From contig NZ_JAIOSW010000175.1 of assembly GCF_021107415.1 (NCBI RefSeq), forward strand, positions 1-40,737: a stretch of 40,737 nt of DNA. Direction: 5' to 3'. The translations under genes were made by a program, and so were the position numbers. How positions within the stretch are numbered: the first letter of the stretch is position 1; each line of letters starts with the position of its first letter. The DNA is from Desulfobacula sp. GTDB lineage: Bacteria > Desulfobacterota > Desulfobacteria > Desulfobacterales > Desulfobacteraceae. The notes under the pieces are model-generated. The model did no database searches, was not told the origin of the DNA, and saw only the letters and a program-made list of their open reading frames with translations. Shown here piece after piece: positions 32,639 to 40,176 of this stretch.

Positions 32639-33742
32639 CTATCGTTCTAACAGTTTATCAATATCAGGCTTCAGTGAGATACCTAATCCGTTGTTTTGCG
32701 GCAATTCCCACGTCCAACTTTTCGGCATTATTGAATAGATGTCATTTTCTATAACATCTTCGGCTAAAAGCGTTGGAAAGAGGCATTCACTGGCATGTGA
32801 AATGCATCTGGTAGAAATGGCAAAATGTATGCTGGCAGCCGTACCAATCCCTGTCTCGAACATGCTGCCTAAATGACAAAGCAACCCAGCCGATTCTGCG
32901 ATTGCGGAGATTTTCTTGCCTCCGGTCAGCCCTGTTTTCAGGATTTTGATATTAACTGCACCTACTGCTTGATACTTTATAAGCGTCATTAAGTCGTTGG
33001 GTGTGTAAACACCTTCGTCAATCAGGATGGGCGTATCCAATTTGGCGCATAATTTTTGATAACCGCCAATGTCCCAGGTCGGAAGAGGTTGCTCAATAAA
33101 AGCAAGGTCGTATTTTTCCATTTTTTGGAAAACAGGCAGATATTCGGTCAAGTTGCACCCCTGGTTTCCGTCAACAAAAAGTTGAGGATCAGGACCAATG
33201 ATGTGACGAATTTCCTGCACTCGCTGCAAATCGGCTTGCGGGTCTTTTCCTATTTTTATTTTGATATCTTTGCACCCCTGTTGTACCAAGTCATGCGCCT
33301 CACGAACCATACGTTCCGTATCACTGATGCCAACAAAGCCTCCAAGTCGAACTTCATCACGAAATTTTCCGCCAAGCAGTTGATAAACAGGGAGACCAAG
33401 TGTTTTGGCATTGAGGTCATAGAGTGCAATGTCAATTGCTGCTTTTGCTATTGGATGACCGGGAGTAGCTATTTCCATGCTGGTTTCGATGGCTTCAATA
33501 TCCAATGAATCCTTACCGATAATGGCCTTGGATAGATATTTTCGGATGATATGGATCATTGTGTCTACATCTTCATAGCCAAAGGGAATTGCAGTAACAC
33601 CGTCAGCGAGACCAAATGTACCATCTTCACCCAAAAGCTTTAGGATGAGGAAGGCTTCACCTGTAAAGGTAGCGCTGGAAATGCCATAACTGTGTTTAAA
33701 GTCGATGAATTTTTTTGCAAGAAAAATATCTGTAATTTTCAT
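32639..33742 (-). CDS. Enolase-superfamily racemase/epimerase (MLE subgroup)
   Basis: A 367-residue enzyme of the muconate cycloisomerase subgroup, which includes o-succinylbenzoate synthase, N-succinylamino acid racemase and dipeptide epimerases. The catalytic KxK appears as DIKIKIGK, metal ligands as FVDGNQG, FIEQPL and ILIDEG, and the second catalytic lysine in NIKILKTGGL-type sequence (NIKILKTGLTGG). An N-terminal capping domain covers about residues 1-130. GGAG is 5 bases before the ATG at 33742. It sits between an ABC importer for polar amino acids and an M20D hydrolase, which favours an amino-acid or dipeptide substrate over muconate. The exact reaction remains open. Confidence 0.85.
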   Translation of the reverse strand: MKITDIFLAKKFIDFKHSYGISSATFTGEAFLILKLLGEDGTFGLADGVTAIPFGYEDVDTMIHIIRKYLSKAIIGKDSLDIEAIETSMEIATPGHPIAKAAIDIALYDLNAKTLGLPVYQLLGGKFRDEVRLGGFVGISDTERMVREAHDLVQQGCKDIKIKIGKDPQADLQRVQEIRHIIGPDPQLFVDGNQGCNLTEYLPVFQKMEKYDLAFIEQPLPTWDIGGYQKLCAKLDTPILIDEGVYTPNDLMTLIKYQAVGAVNIKILKTGLTGGKKISAIAESAGLLCHLGSMFETGIGTAASIHFAISTRCISHASECLFPTLLAEDVIENDIYSIMPKSWTWELPQNNGLGISLKPDIDKLLER

Positions 33743-33875
33743 GTAAGCTCCAATGTAAGTATTTTATCTCATCTGCTGCCGGAACATAGGTCAGGTATAG
33801 CCTTGTTGTATATTCAGAGTTTCCTTTATTTTTATTGTTCACTCGTGGCTTTAAAGTCTTTTCCAGGCATGCCGG

Positions 33876-34634
33876 TTATAGAATCTGTTTAAGGAAGGCT
33901 TTTGTCCTTATATTTTGAGGGTTTGTAAAAAACTCGACCGGATTATTTTGTTCTACAATTTGACCCTGATCCATAAAAACAACCCGATCTGCCACCTCTT
34001 TTGCAAATCCCATTTCATGTGTCACACAAATCATCGTCATTCCCTCTCCTGCTAAACCGACCATAATATCCAGAACCTCTTTGACCATTTCCGGGTCAAG
34101 AGAAGAGGTTGGTTCATCAAAGAGCATGACATCCGGTTTCATGCATAACGATCGCGCTATTGCCACACGTTGCTGTTGACCGCCGGACAATTGGCCTGGA
34201 TATTTACTTGCCTGTTCCGGAATATTAACCTTTTCAAGAAAATGCAGTGCGGCTTCAATTGCTTTATCTTTGGGCAGATTCAGACCCTGAATCGGACCCA
34301 GGGTACAATTCTCAAGAATTGTTAAATGGGGAAACAGGTTAAAACTTTGAAAAACCATTCCAACACCACGGCGGATTTTTTCAATAATCTTACGGTCATC
34401 AGTCAACTCGACACCATTAACAATAATTGATCCCCTCTGGTATTTTTCCAAAGCATTTATACAGCGGATCAGTGTTGATTTTCCAGAGCCCGATGGTCCC
34501 GCAATCACAATACGCTCACCCTTTTCAACATCCAGATCAATGTCTTTTAATACATGCAAATCGCCGTACCATTTGTCCAAAGCACAGATAGAAATAACGA
34601 TCTCTTTTGGAATCTTTTGGTCAGAATATTCCAT
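33876..34634 (-). CDS. Polar amino-acid ABC transporter, ATPase
   Basis: A 252-residue GlnQ/HisP-type ATPase. Walker A is GPSGSGKST, the Q-loop is [13 protein letters not shown], the signature is [15 protein letters not shown], and Walker B with catalytic Glu is [13 protein letters not shown]; the His switch is CVTHEMGFA. All are intact. The ATG at 34634 has GGAG 7 bases upstream and is chosen over the adjacent TTG at 34637. It ends the four-gene set binding protein, permease, permease, ATPase. Confidence 0.93.
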   Translation of the reverse strand: MEYSDQKIPKEIVISICALDKWYGDLHVLKDIDLDVEKGERIVIAGPSGSGKSTLIRCINALEKYQRGSIIVNGVELTDDRKIIEKIRRGVGMVFQSFNLFPHLTILENCTLGPIQGLNLPKDKAIEAALHFLEKVNIPEQASKYPGQLSGGQQQRVAIARSLCMKPDVMLFDEPTSSLDPEMVKEVLDIMVGLAGEGMTMICVTHEMGFAKEVADRVVFMDQGQIVEQNNPVEFFTNPQNIRTKAFLKQIL

Positions 34635-34670
34635 CAAGCTTCTCCAATTTATTTTTCATGCTCATCACCT

Positions 34671-35351
34671 TTAGTGTGTCGTAAGCCATACGTTCCGTTT
34701 CTCCAGTTTTCTTAAAATTGCCTCAGCAATGAGGACAATGATGAGATAATTGGCCGCAGCTATGTAGTAAACAGAGAGATCGAGCGTCTCACTGAAGAGA
34801 TATCGAGCCTGCCCCATTATATCGGTCACTGCAATGACGCTGACAAGGGCTGAAGCCTTGAGCAAAAGCACAAATTCATTTCCTAGTGCCGGCAACATTC
34901 TTGCAGTGGCAATAGGAATATGAATAAACCGATAAATCTGAAGTCTTGATAGACTTACTGAGGCACCGGCTTCTTCAAGACTTTTGGGAATTGCCTCCAG
35001 TGCCCCACGGACTATTTCAGCCTGATAGGCTATTGTATTGAGAATAAGAGCCAACAGACCACAGTAATATGCCTCCCGGAAAAACCACCAGAGACCAATT
35101 TGCTGTAGCTCCTTATAGAATTGGCCTACTCCATAATAGAGTAAGAATATTTGAACGAGTAGTGGGGTGCCTCGGATGATATATACATAACCATAGGTAA
35201 TCTTAAACATCCATGTTCCGGTTTGGCTCCGGGCCAGACCAACAGGAATGGCAATGAAAAAGCCGACTGCAAAGCTAAGGACTGTTAGAGAAAGAGTGTT
35301 GAAAAAACCTGCACCCCAGATATCCCAATTTTCTATCAAATGACCTACCAT
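34671..35351 (-). CDS. Polar amino-acid ABC transporter, permease 2
   Basis: A 226-residue inner-membrane permease of the HisM/GlnP family with about five hydrophobic segments. The cytoplasmic EAA loop that contacts the ATPase reads GALEAIPKSLEEAGASVSLSRLQIYRFIHIPIA, and YVYIIRGTPLLVQIFLLYYG is the family N-terminal signature. I start at the ATG at 35351, just after the stop of permease 1, with GGGA overlapping that stop; the TTG at 35369 is less likely. It is 37 bp before the ATPase gene. Confidence 0.9.
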   Translation of the reverse strand: MVGHLIENWDIWGAGFFNTLSLTVLSFAVGFFIAIPVGLARSQTGTWMFKITYGYVYIIRGTPLLVQIFLLYYGVGQFYKELQQIGLWWFFREAYYCGLLALILNTIAYQAEIVRGALEAIPKSLEEAGASVSLSRLQIYRFIHIPIATARMLPALGNEFVLLLKASALVSVIAVTDIMGQARYLFSETLDLSVYYIAAANYLIIVLIAEAILRKLEKRNVWLTTH

Positions 35352-35355
35352 GTTA

Positions 35356-36069
35356 TCATCCCACAACAATATTTTTATTTAACCGTCTTTCCATCAGCAT
35401 CTGACCCTTACCGGAAAGTAAGGCAAGCACAACGTAGACCATTGCCAGCACTGAATAAAAAAAGAAAGGTTCTTTGGTTGTAGCGATCGCCATATTTGTG
35501 TAACGCATTATGTCACTCAGTGCTATTATTGAAACCAAAGAGGTGTCTTTTAAAAGAATAAGCCACAGGTTGCCAAAAGCCGGCAACATGTGTTGCCACA
35601 TCTGCGGAAGAATAATATAGAAAAAGGCTTTTCTTCGTGGCAGACTGACCGAATAAGCGGCTTCCATTTGACCTTTGCCGACAGCATTATATGCTGCTCG
35701 AACCACTTCACTTCCCAATGCACTGAAAACAAGGGTCAGGGCAATCATTCCGGCCACAAATGGACTGATACTAACGGAAAATCCTGGCAGAAAGGCTGAT
35801 GTGAAGGAATTAAAAACAGCCTGTAATTGGTAGTAGATAATGATGAGCGTCAGAATTTCCGGTAAGCTGCGAAATACTGTAGTGTAGGTCAGAGCGGTCG
35901 TGCGAAAGAACTTATTTGGCGTTTCCTTTGCCCAGGCAACCAAAAACGAGAACAGCAGTGCAAAGGGAAGGGTGGCAAACGCCAGTGCCAGCGTGACTCC
36001 GAGGCCTTTAAGCAACTCATCACCCCATCCCTTGTCACCAAAAGACAATAACGATAGAAGTTCAAACAT
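35356..36069 (-). CDS. Polar amino-acid ABC transporter, permease 1
   Basis: A 237-residue HisQ/ArtQ-type permease paired with permease 2. It has several membrane segments, TVFRSLPEILTLIIIYYQLQ as the N-terminal family motif, and an EAA loop VGKGQMEAAYSVSLPRRKAFFYIILPQMW. The ATG at 36069 is preceded by GGGAGC about 9 bases upstream; the ATG 10 codons earlier (36099) has no such site. The binding-protein gene lies upstream across a hairpin (36164-36192) that may lower expression of the permeases relative to it. Confidence 0.9.
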   Translation of the reverse strand: MFELLSLLSFGDKGWGDELLKGLGVTLALAFATLPFALLFSFLVAWAKETPNKFFRTTALTYTTVFRSLPEILTLIIIYYQLQAVFNSFTSAFLPGFSVSISPFVAGMIALTLVFSALGSEVVRAAYNAVGKGQMEAAYSVSLPRRKAFFYIILPQMWQHMLPAFGNLWLILLKDTSLVSIIALSDIMRYTNMAIATTKEPFFFYSVLAMVYVVLALLSGKGQMLMERRLNKNIVVG

Positions 36070-36163
36070 ATTGCACAGCTCCCTATTGGAATTGTTCATC
36101 TGAAAGTTTCGGTCAAGGATCAGTACTATCCATACAGAAGCGCAGAACTTTCATTTTTGGTTG

Positions 36164-36192
36164 TGGCTGGTCAGTTTAGTTTAGACCAGCCA
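36164..36192 (-). terminator. Intercistronic hairpin after the binding-protein gene
   Basis: A perfect 9-bp stem (TGGCTGGTC with GACCAGCCA) and 11-base loop lie 12 bases after the binding-protein stop. No strong T-run follows on the minus strand, so it may be a partial terminator or a 3'-end stabiliser, as is common between binding-protein and permease genes. Confidence 0.6.
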
Positions 36193-36204
36193 TACCACTT
36201 CACA

Positions 36205-37002
36205 TTATTTACCACCGAATAATACTGAGGTTTTTATCGGTGGTGTCATTATATCGAAGGAGAAGTATTGCTCCCGAATCTTGGTGTATGTACCATCGGC
36301 GACAATTTCATCGATGGCTTTATTGAGTTTGTCAAGCAACTCGGTATCGCTTTTACGAACCGCAATGCCGGTTCCCTGACTTTCATCATTTATAAAGGTT
36401 TTTCCAACGAATTCACAGCAGTTACTCTTCCCTTTTTTCAACCAATCACCCAGTACGAATTGGCTGGCAAGAACGGCATCAACCCTTCCGGTTTCAAGGT
36501 CGAGAAGCGCATCATCCAGTTTTGGATACCGTTTCACTTTAGAATCTGTATAAAAGTCAGCAAGTATCTTGACCTCCTGCGTACCAGACTGAGTGCCAAT
36601 CGTCATGCCTTTTAAATCTTTGGGCATTGCGTCTTTAAGCTTGAGATCCTTACGTGCAACGAATTTGACTGCATTAAAATAGTATGGCTTTGAGAAGCTG
36701 ACAACTTTGCTGCGCTTTTGGGTAATGGCCATTGATGCGATAATGGTGTCAAACTTGTTTGAATTGAGTGCAGGGATGATTCCGTCCCAATCCGTTGTCA
36801 CCCATTCACACTTAACCTTCATATGCTCACAAAGTGCATTCCCGATGTCGATGTCAAAACCCTTTACAGTACTCGCACTGTCGAAATAGTTGAACGGTGG
36901 ATAGTAACCCTCTGTTCCCATTCGGACAACACCATCCTCTGCCAGAGCACCTGTGGATATTACAGCTGCTAAGATAAATACGCCAATAATTTTCTTAATC
37001 AT
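36205..37002 (-). CDS. Polar amino-acid ABC transporter, periplasmic binding protein
   Basis: A 265-residue family 3 solute-binding protein. A signal peptide (MIKKIIGVFILAAVISTGALA) is followed by GTEGYYPPFNYFD, KGFDIDIGNALCEHM and WDGIIPALNSNKFDTIIASMAITQKRSKVVSFSKPYY, all typical of HisJ/ArtJ/GlnH-type proteins. The ligand-binding Arg (ITQKRS) and the Asp in GRVDAVLAS are present, indicating an alpha-amino acid-type ligand. An unusual Cys-Cys pair (NCCEF) may form a disulfide. GGAGG precedes the ATG. First gene of the importer operon, divergent from a LysR gene. Confidence 0.93.
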   Translation of the reverse strand: MIKKIIGVFILAAVISTGALAEDGVVRMGTEGYYPPFNYFDSASTVKGFDIDIGNALCEHMKVKCEWVTTDWDGIIPALNSNKFDTIIASMAITQKRSKVVSFSKPYYFNAVKFVARKDLKLKDAMPKDLKGMTIGTQSGTQEVKILADFYTDSKVKRYPKLDDALLDLETGRVDAVLASQFVLGDWLKKGKSNCCEFVGKTFINDESQGTGIAVRKSDTELLDKLNKAIDEIVADGTYTKIREQYFSFDIMTPPIKTSVLFGGK

Positions 37003-37071
37003 AGTTTCCTCCTGTCATTTTTTAAAATTCATCCTTAACTTAGAAAAACGGATAATTATTCATTCTATAAA

Positions 37072-37100
37072 TTGACATTAGAGATAAAGCAAATTAATAT
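37072..37100 (+). promoter_or_regulatory. Sigma-70-type promoter for the divergent LysR gene
   Basis: TTGACA (37072-37077), a 17-base spacer and TAATAT (37095-37100) on the plus strand. Transcription would start around 37107, exactly where the 31-bp palindrome begins, which suggests autorepression. Confidence 0.6.
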
Positions 37101-37106
37101 TATAAA

Positions 37107-37137
37107 TTTACAGTATAAATAATATTTATACTGTAAA
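37107..37137. promoter_or_regulatory. Perfect 31-bp palindrome, candidate LysR operator
   Basis: Two perfect 15-bp arms (TTTACAGTATAAATA and its complement) flank a single central A. It lies 46 bp upstream of the LysR gene and about 105 bp upstream of the binding-protein gene, between the two divergent start codons. A fully symmetric site of this length is far beyond chance even in AT-rich DNA. Binding by the adjacent regulator is inferred. Confidence 0.75.
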
Positions 37138-37183
37138 ATACCCGATCACCCAAAGCTGTGAGATTAGTTATTTTGGAGAAACT

Positions 37184-38095
37184 ATGGATAAATTTGCTCG
37201 CAATCTTGATTGGAATCTTCTCTATACCTTTATGGTCATAGTTCAAGAGGAAGGAATAGTTACTGCTGCAGAACGCTTGCTTGTGACACAACCCGCTGTC
37301 AGTCTTGCTTTAAAACGCCTGGAAGAAACTGTTGGAATCCGACTCATTGATCGTGGGTCGGGGAAGTTGGCAATGACACCTGCAGGCGAAGCCTTGTACC
37401 CTGAAGCGTGTAGACTTTATGCTGCCATTTCACGACTACCTGTTACCTTTAATAAAGCGCCTCAATCGGTTTCGGGTAAAATTTCCATCTCTACACTCAG
37501 TCAGGTTATTTCTAGTGATTTTGACACTACGTTGTCAAATTTTTTCAAGAATCATCCAAAGGTCGAGCTTTCGATTTCAGTTAAGACTGTTGTTGAAATT
37601 GTTCGAGAATTGGAACTCGGGCAGATCACTCTTGGTTTATGTAGTGGTATTATTCCGGATATACTAACCAAGCGATGGTTGTTGAAGGAAGAGTTTGGTT
37701 TATTCTGTGGCAAACCGCATTCTCTGTTCGGTAAGAGCAATCTAACACTCGATGATTTGCGAGAAGAACCTTTTGTCGGTTTCATCGCAGATATATTAGG
37801 CGGTAAGCACATGAGTGATGTGACGGCTCTGCGTGCAAAAGCCTCGATTGGTCAATTTGTACGAGGTCGGTCCTGCAATGTATCTGAGTTACGTCGAATG
37901 ATAGAGATTGGATTGGGTATCGGCTTTCTGCCACTCCACCTGGCTGCTCCTTACGTACAATCTGGAAGTCTGTGGAGGTTGCCGCCTTATGATGAAGTTC
38001 CAAACGATGATATCTATTTGATTTACAATCCCGCAATTAATTTTAGCCCTGCGGAACGTATTTTTCTTGCCCAGTTATTTGAGACAAATTTATAG
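37184..38095 (+). CDS. LysR-family regulator divergent from amino-acid importer
   Basis: A 303-residue LysR-type regulator. The winged helix reads LLYTFMVIVQEEGIVTAAERLLVTQPAVSLALKRLEE, followed by GIRLIDRGSGKLAMTPAGEALYPEA. The C-terminal effector domain has GKISISTLSQVIS and LRRMIEIGLGIGFLPLHLAAPYV. GGAG lies upstream of the ATG at 37184. It is transcribed away from the ABC importer, and the 31-bp palindrome between them is its likely operator. It probably controls the importer, the racemase and the M20D gene; the inducer is unknown. Confidence 0.9.
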   Translation: MDKFARNLDWNLLYTFMVIVQEEGIVTAAERLLVTQPAVSLALKRLEETVGIRLIDRGSGKLAMTPAGEALYPEACRLYAAISRLPVTFNKAPQSVSGKISISTLSQVISSDFDTTLSNFFKNHPKVELSISVKTVVEIVRELELGQITLGLCSGIIPDILTKRWLLKEEFGLFCGKPHSLFGKSNLTLDDLREEPFVGFIADILGGKHMSDVTALRAKASIGQFVRGRSCNVSELRRMIEIGLGIGFLPLHLAAPYVQSGSLWRLPPYDEVPNDDIYLIYNPAINFSPAERIFLAQLFETNL

Positions 38096-38113
38096 TGTTT
38101 GAAAAAAGAATTC

Positions 38114-38139
38114 ATGATATTGTAATGGGTAAATATCAT
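38114..38139 (+). terminator. AT-rich hairpin after the LysR gene
   Basis: ATGATATT (38114-38121) and AATATCAT (38132-38139) form a perfect 8-bp stem with a 10-base loop, followed shortly by five T. The stem is weak (AT-rich), so it could be a poor terminator or an operator for the following gene. Confidence 0.35.
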
Positions 38140-38177
38140 AGCTATTTTTAATGCTTATGCATGAACAGGATTACCAT

Positions 38178-39416
38178 ATGTTATATTTATCCAAGGATGA
38201 CCCGGATCTGACCAAACTTGTCACCAATGAAGAAAATCGGCTTGAAACCACATTAAACCTAATTGCTGCTGAGAATCATTCCCCTCAATCAATTCTGGAG
38301 GTCATGGGGTCAGTGTTTAATACAAAAACCATTGAAGGATATCCGGGTAAACGGTTTTATTCCGGCTGTATCCATGTGGACAAGGTCGAAAATCTGGCTA
38401 TTAACAGGGGTAAATCACTTTTTGGGGCTGAATATATCAATGTCCAGCCCCACAGCGGCACATCCGCAAATTTGGCAGTCTATTTCAGCGTGCTGAAAAA
38501 GGGAGACCGGGTCCTTGCCATGAGCCTGCCCCATGGTGGTCACCTTTCCCATGGGCATCAGGCCTCCATTACCAGTAAATGTTTTGATTTCAGTCATTAT
38601 AAGGTAAATTTGGGAACTGAAATGATTGATTATGATCAGGTTCGGGAAATGGCTTATTTTGTGAAACCCAAAATGATTGTTGCCGGTGCCAGCTCATATC
38701 CAAGGCTGATTGATTATGAAAAAATGTCTCAAATCGCAAGAGAAGTATCTGCTTTTTTTCTAGTAGATATGGCCCATCTGGCCGGTCTTGTGGCAGCAAA
38801 AGTAATCCCGAGCCCGGTACCCCATTGTGATTTTGTCACATTCACCTGCTACAAAACCATGATGGGGGGCAGAGGCGGGGTAATCCTGTGTAAAGAAATT
38901 TTTGGAAAAAAAGTAGATAAAGCCGTGTTCCCGGGATGTCAAGGAACCAGTGCCGTGAACCTTATCGCTGCAAAGGCTTTGATTTTCAAGCTTGCCATGG
39001 AAGAAAAATTTGTTTCTATCCAGAAAAAAACCATTCAAAACGCCAAAATTATGGCCGGAGCCTTGATGGAAAAAGGGTATCATGTTATCAGCGGTGGGAC
39101 GGATAATCACCAGGTGTTAATTGATCTGACATCCAAGGGTATTTCAGGTAAATCTGCAGAGGAGTGTTTAGAGTCGGCAGGAATTATCCTGAATCGGAAT
39201 GTGGTACCGCAAGATGCGGACAACCCCGGTAAGGTCAGTGGAATCAGGCTGGGAAGTGGCGCAGTCTCAGCCAGAGGAATGGGAGAACCCCAGATGCACA
39301 AAATTATTGAGCTGATGGATATGGCAATGACGAACCCGACAGAAAAGGCGGTAATAAAGGATGTCAAAGACTCGGTATTAAAGCTGTGCCGGGCATTTCC
39401 TGTCAACAGATCCTGA
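38178..39416 (+). CDS. Divergent serine hydroxymethyltransferase-like protein
   Basis: A 412-residue PLP-dependent enzyme of the SHMT family, clearly homologous to GlyA: EGYPGKRFYSGC, NVQPHSGTSANLAVY, LPHGGHLSHG, VDMAHLAGLVAAKVIPSPVPHCDFVTFTCYKT with the PLP-binding Lys, and GGTDNHQVLIDLTSKG. The substrate-carboxylate Arg is kept in GIRLGS. Several usually fixed residues differ: IASEN is IAAEN, NKYAEGY is TKTIEGY (active-site Tyr lost), THKTLRGPRGG is CYKTMMGGRGG, and FPGGQGGP is FPGCQGTS. I prefer the ATG at 38178 (AGGA 7 bases upstream; proteins of the family start near YLS..DP) over 38151. It may be a paralogue acting on another beta-hydroxy or alpha-methyl amino acid rather than the housekeeping enzyme. 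Confidence 0.85.
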   Translation: MLYLSKDDPDLTKLVTNEENRLETTLNLIAAENHSPQSILEVMGSVFNTKTIEGYPGKRFYSGCIHVDKVENLAINRGKSLFGAEYINVQPHSGTSANLAVYFSVLKKGDRVLAMSLPHGGHLSHGHQASITSKCFDFSHYKVNLGTEMIDYDQVREMAYFVKPKMIVAGASSYPRLIDYEKMSQIAREVSAFFLVDMAHLAGLVAAKVIPSPVPHCDFVTFTCYKTMMGGRGGVILCKEIFGKKVDKAVFPGCQGTSAVNLIAAKALIFKLAMEEKFVSIQKKTIQNAKIMAGALMEKGYHVISGGTDNHQVLIDLTSKGISGKSAEECLESAGIILNRNVVPQDADNPGKVSGIRLGSGAVSARGMGEPQMHKIIELMDMAMTNPTEKAVIKDVKDSVLKLCRAFPVNRS

Positions 39417-39448
39417 ATAGTATTTTTTCAACAAGACCCTGCAAATTT

Positions 39449-40117
39449 TCAGCCTGCGCCATATTCTTTAAGATAGGCATTAATTTTTGCAAGCATGGGA
39501 TCATCAAGAATTATTTTTCCATTTATTTCTTTATTGTGCAGGAATTTTTTTATATCTGTGATGGTGACAATGGACTGAATGGGAATGCAAAGGGTCTCTT
39601 CAACTTCCTTTAATGCATTCTTATCGGTTTTGCCTTTCTCCTGGCGGTTTACACTGATGATAATACCGCTGACCTTTGGATGGTTACAGGACTTAAGAAT
39701 TTCAAGGGATTCCCTGATGGCTTTGCCGGAAGTAATAACATCATCCACTAAAATCAGCCGGGTTTCGGATGTTAGAGGCATGCCCACCACAAGGCTCTTG
39801 TCAGCATAGGTTTTGGCTTCTTTCCGATTGAACACATATCCTTTATCCATGCCCATGTCAGAAAGCGCCATGGCTGCACAAATACATAAGGGGATCCCTT
39901 TGTAGGCAGGGCCATATATTCCGTCGAAGTCGCCGGAGAAATGTTCCTGTATGGCTTTGGCATAAAAGGTGCCAAGTTTCTTGATTTTAAGGCCGGTGTC
40001 AAACATGCCGGTATTGATAAAGTAAGGGGCAATCCTGCCGCTTTTTAATTCAAATTCGCCAAATTTTAAGGCATTGCATTTAATTAAAAATTCAATGAAT
40101 TCTTCTTTATATGTCAT
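39449..40117 (-). CDS. pyrE: Orotate phosphoribosyltransferase
   Basis: A 222-residue enzyme that makes orotidine monophosphate from orotate and PRPP in pyrimidine synthesis. The PRPP-binding motif is LILVDDVITSGKAIRES; other marks are FELKSGRIAPYFINTG, GIYGPAYKGIPL and YVFNRKEAKTYADKS, the latter matching the mobile catalytic loop. The gene follows pyrK by 59 bp on the minus strand, across an 18-bp tandem duplication at 40130-40165. It converges with the SHMT-like gene at 39416 with a 32-bp gap and no clear terminator. Confidence 0.95.
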   Translation of the reverse strand: MTYKEEFIEFLIKCNALKFGEFELKSGRIAPYFINTGMFDTGLKIKKLGTFYAKAIQEHFSGDFDGIYGPAYKGIPLCICAAMALSDMGMDKGYVFNRKEAKTYADKSLVVGMPLTSETRLILVDDVITSGKAIRESLEILKSCNHPKVSGIIISVNRQEKGKTDKNALKEVEETLCIPIQSIVTITDIKKFLHNKEINGKIILDDPMLAKINAYLKEYGAG

Positions 40118-40129
40118 TTAAAAATCCTT

Positions 40130-40165
40130 TAACCTGAAGGTCACACGTAACCTGAAGGTCACACG
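40130..40165. repeat. 18-bp perfect tandem duplication between pyrK and pyrE
   Basis: The unit TAACCTGAAGGTCACACG occurs twice head to tail, ending in TAA. It lies about 13 bp upstream of the pyrE start in the 59-bp gap, so it lengthens the pyrE leader and may affect translation. Confidence 0.9.
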
Positions 40166-40176
40166 TAAAATAATTT

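Noticed and set aside
38096..38177. Glycine riboswitch before the SHMT-like gene
   Set aside because: The leader is only about 80 bp, AT-rich, and lacks the paired GG-rich stems expected of a glycine riboswitch.
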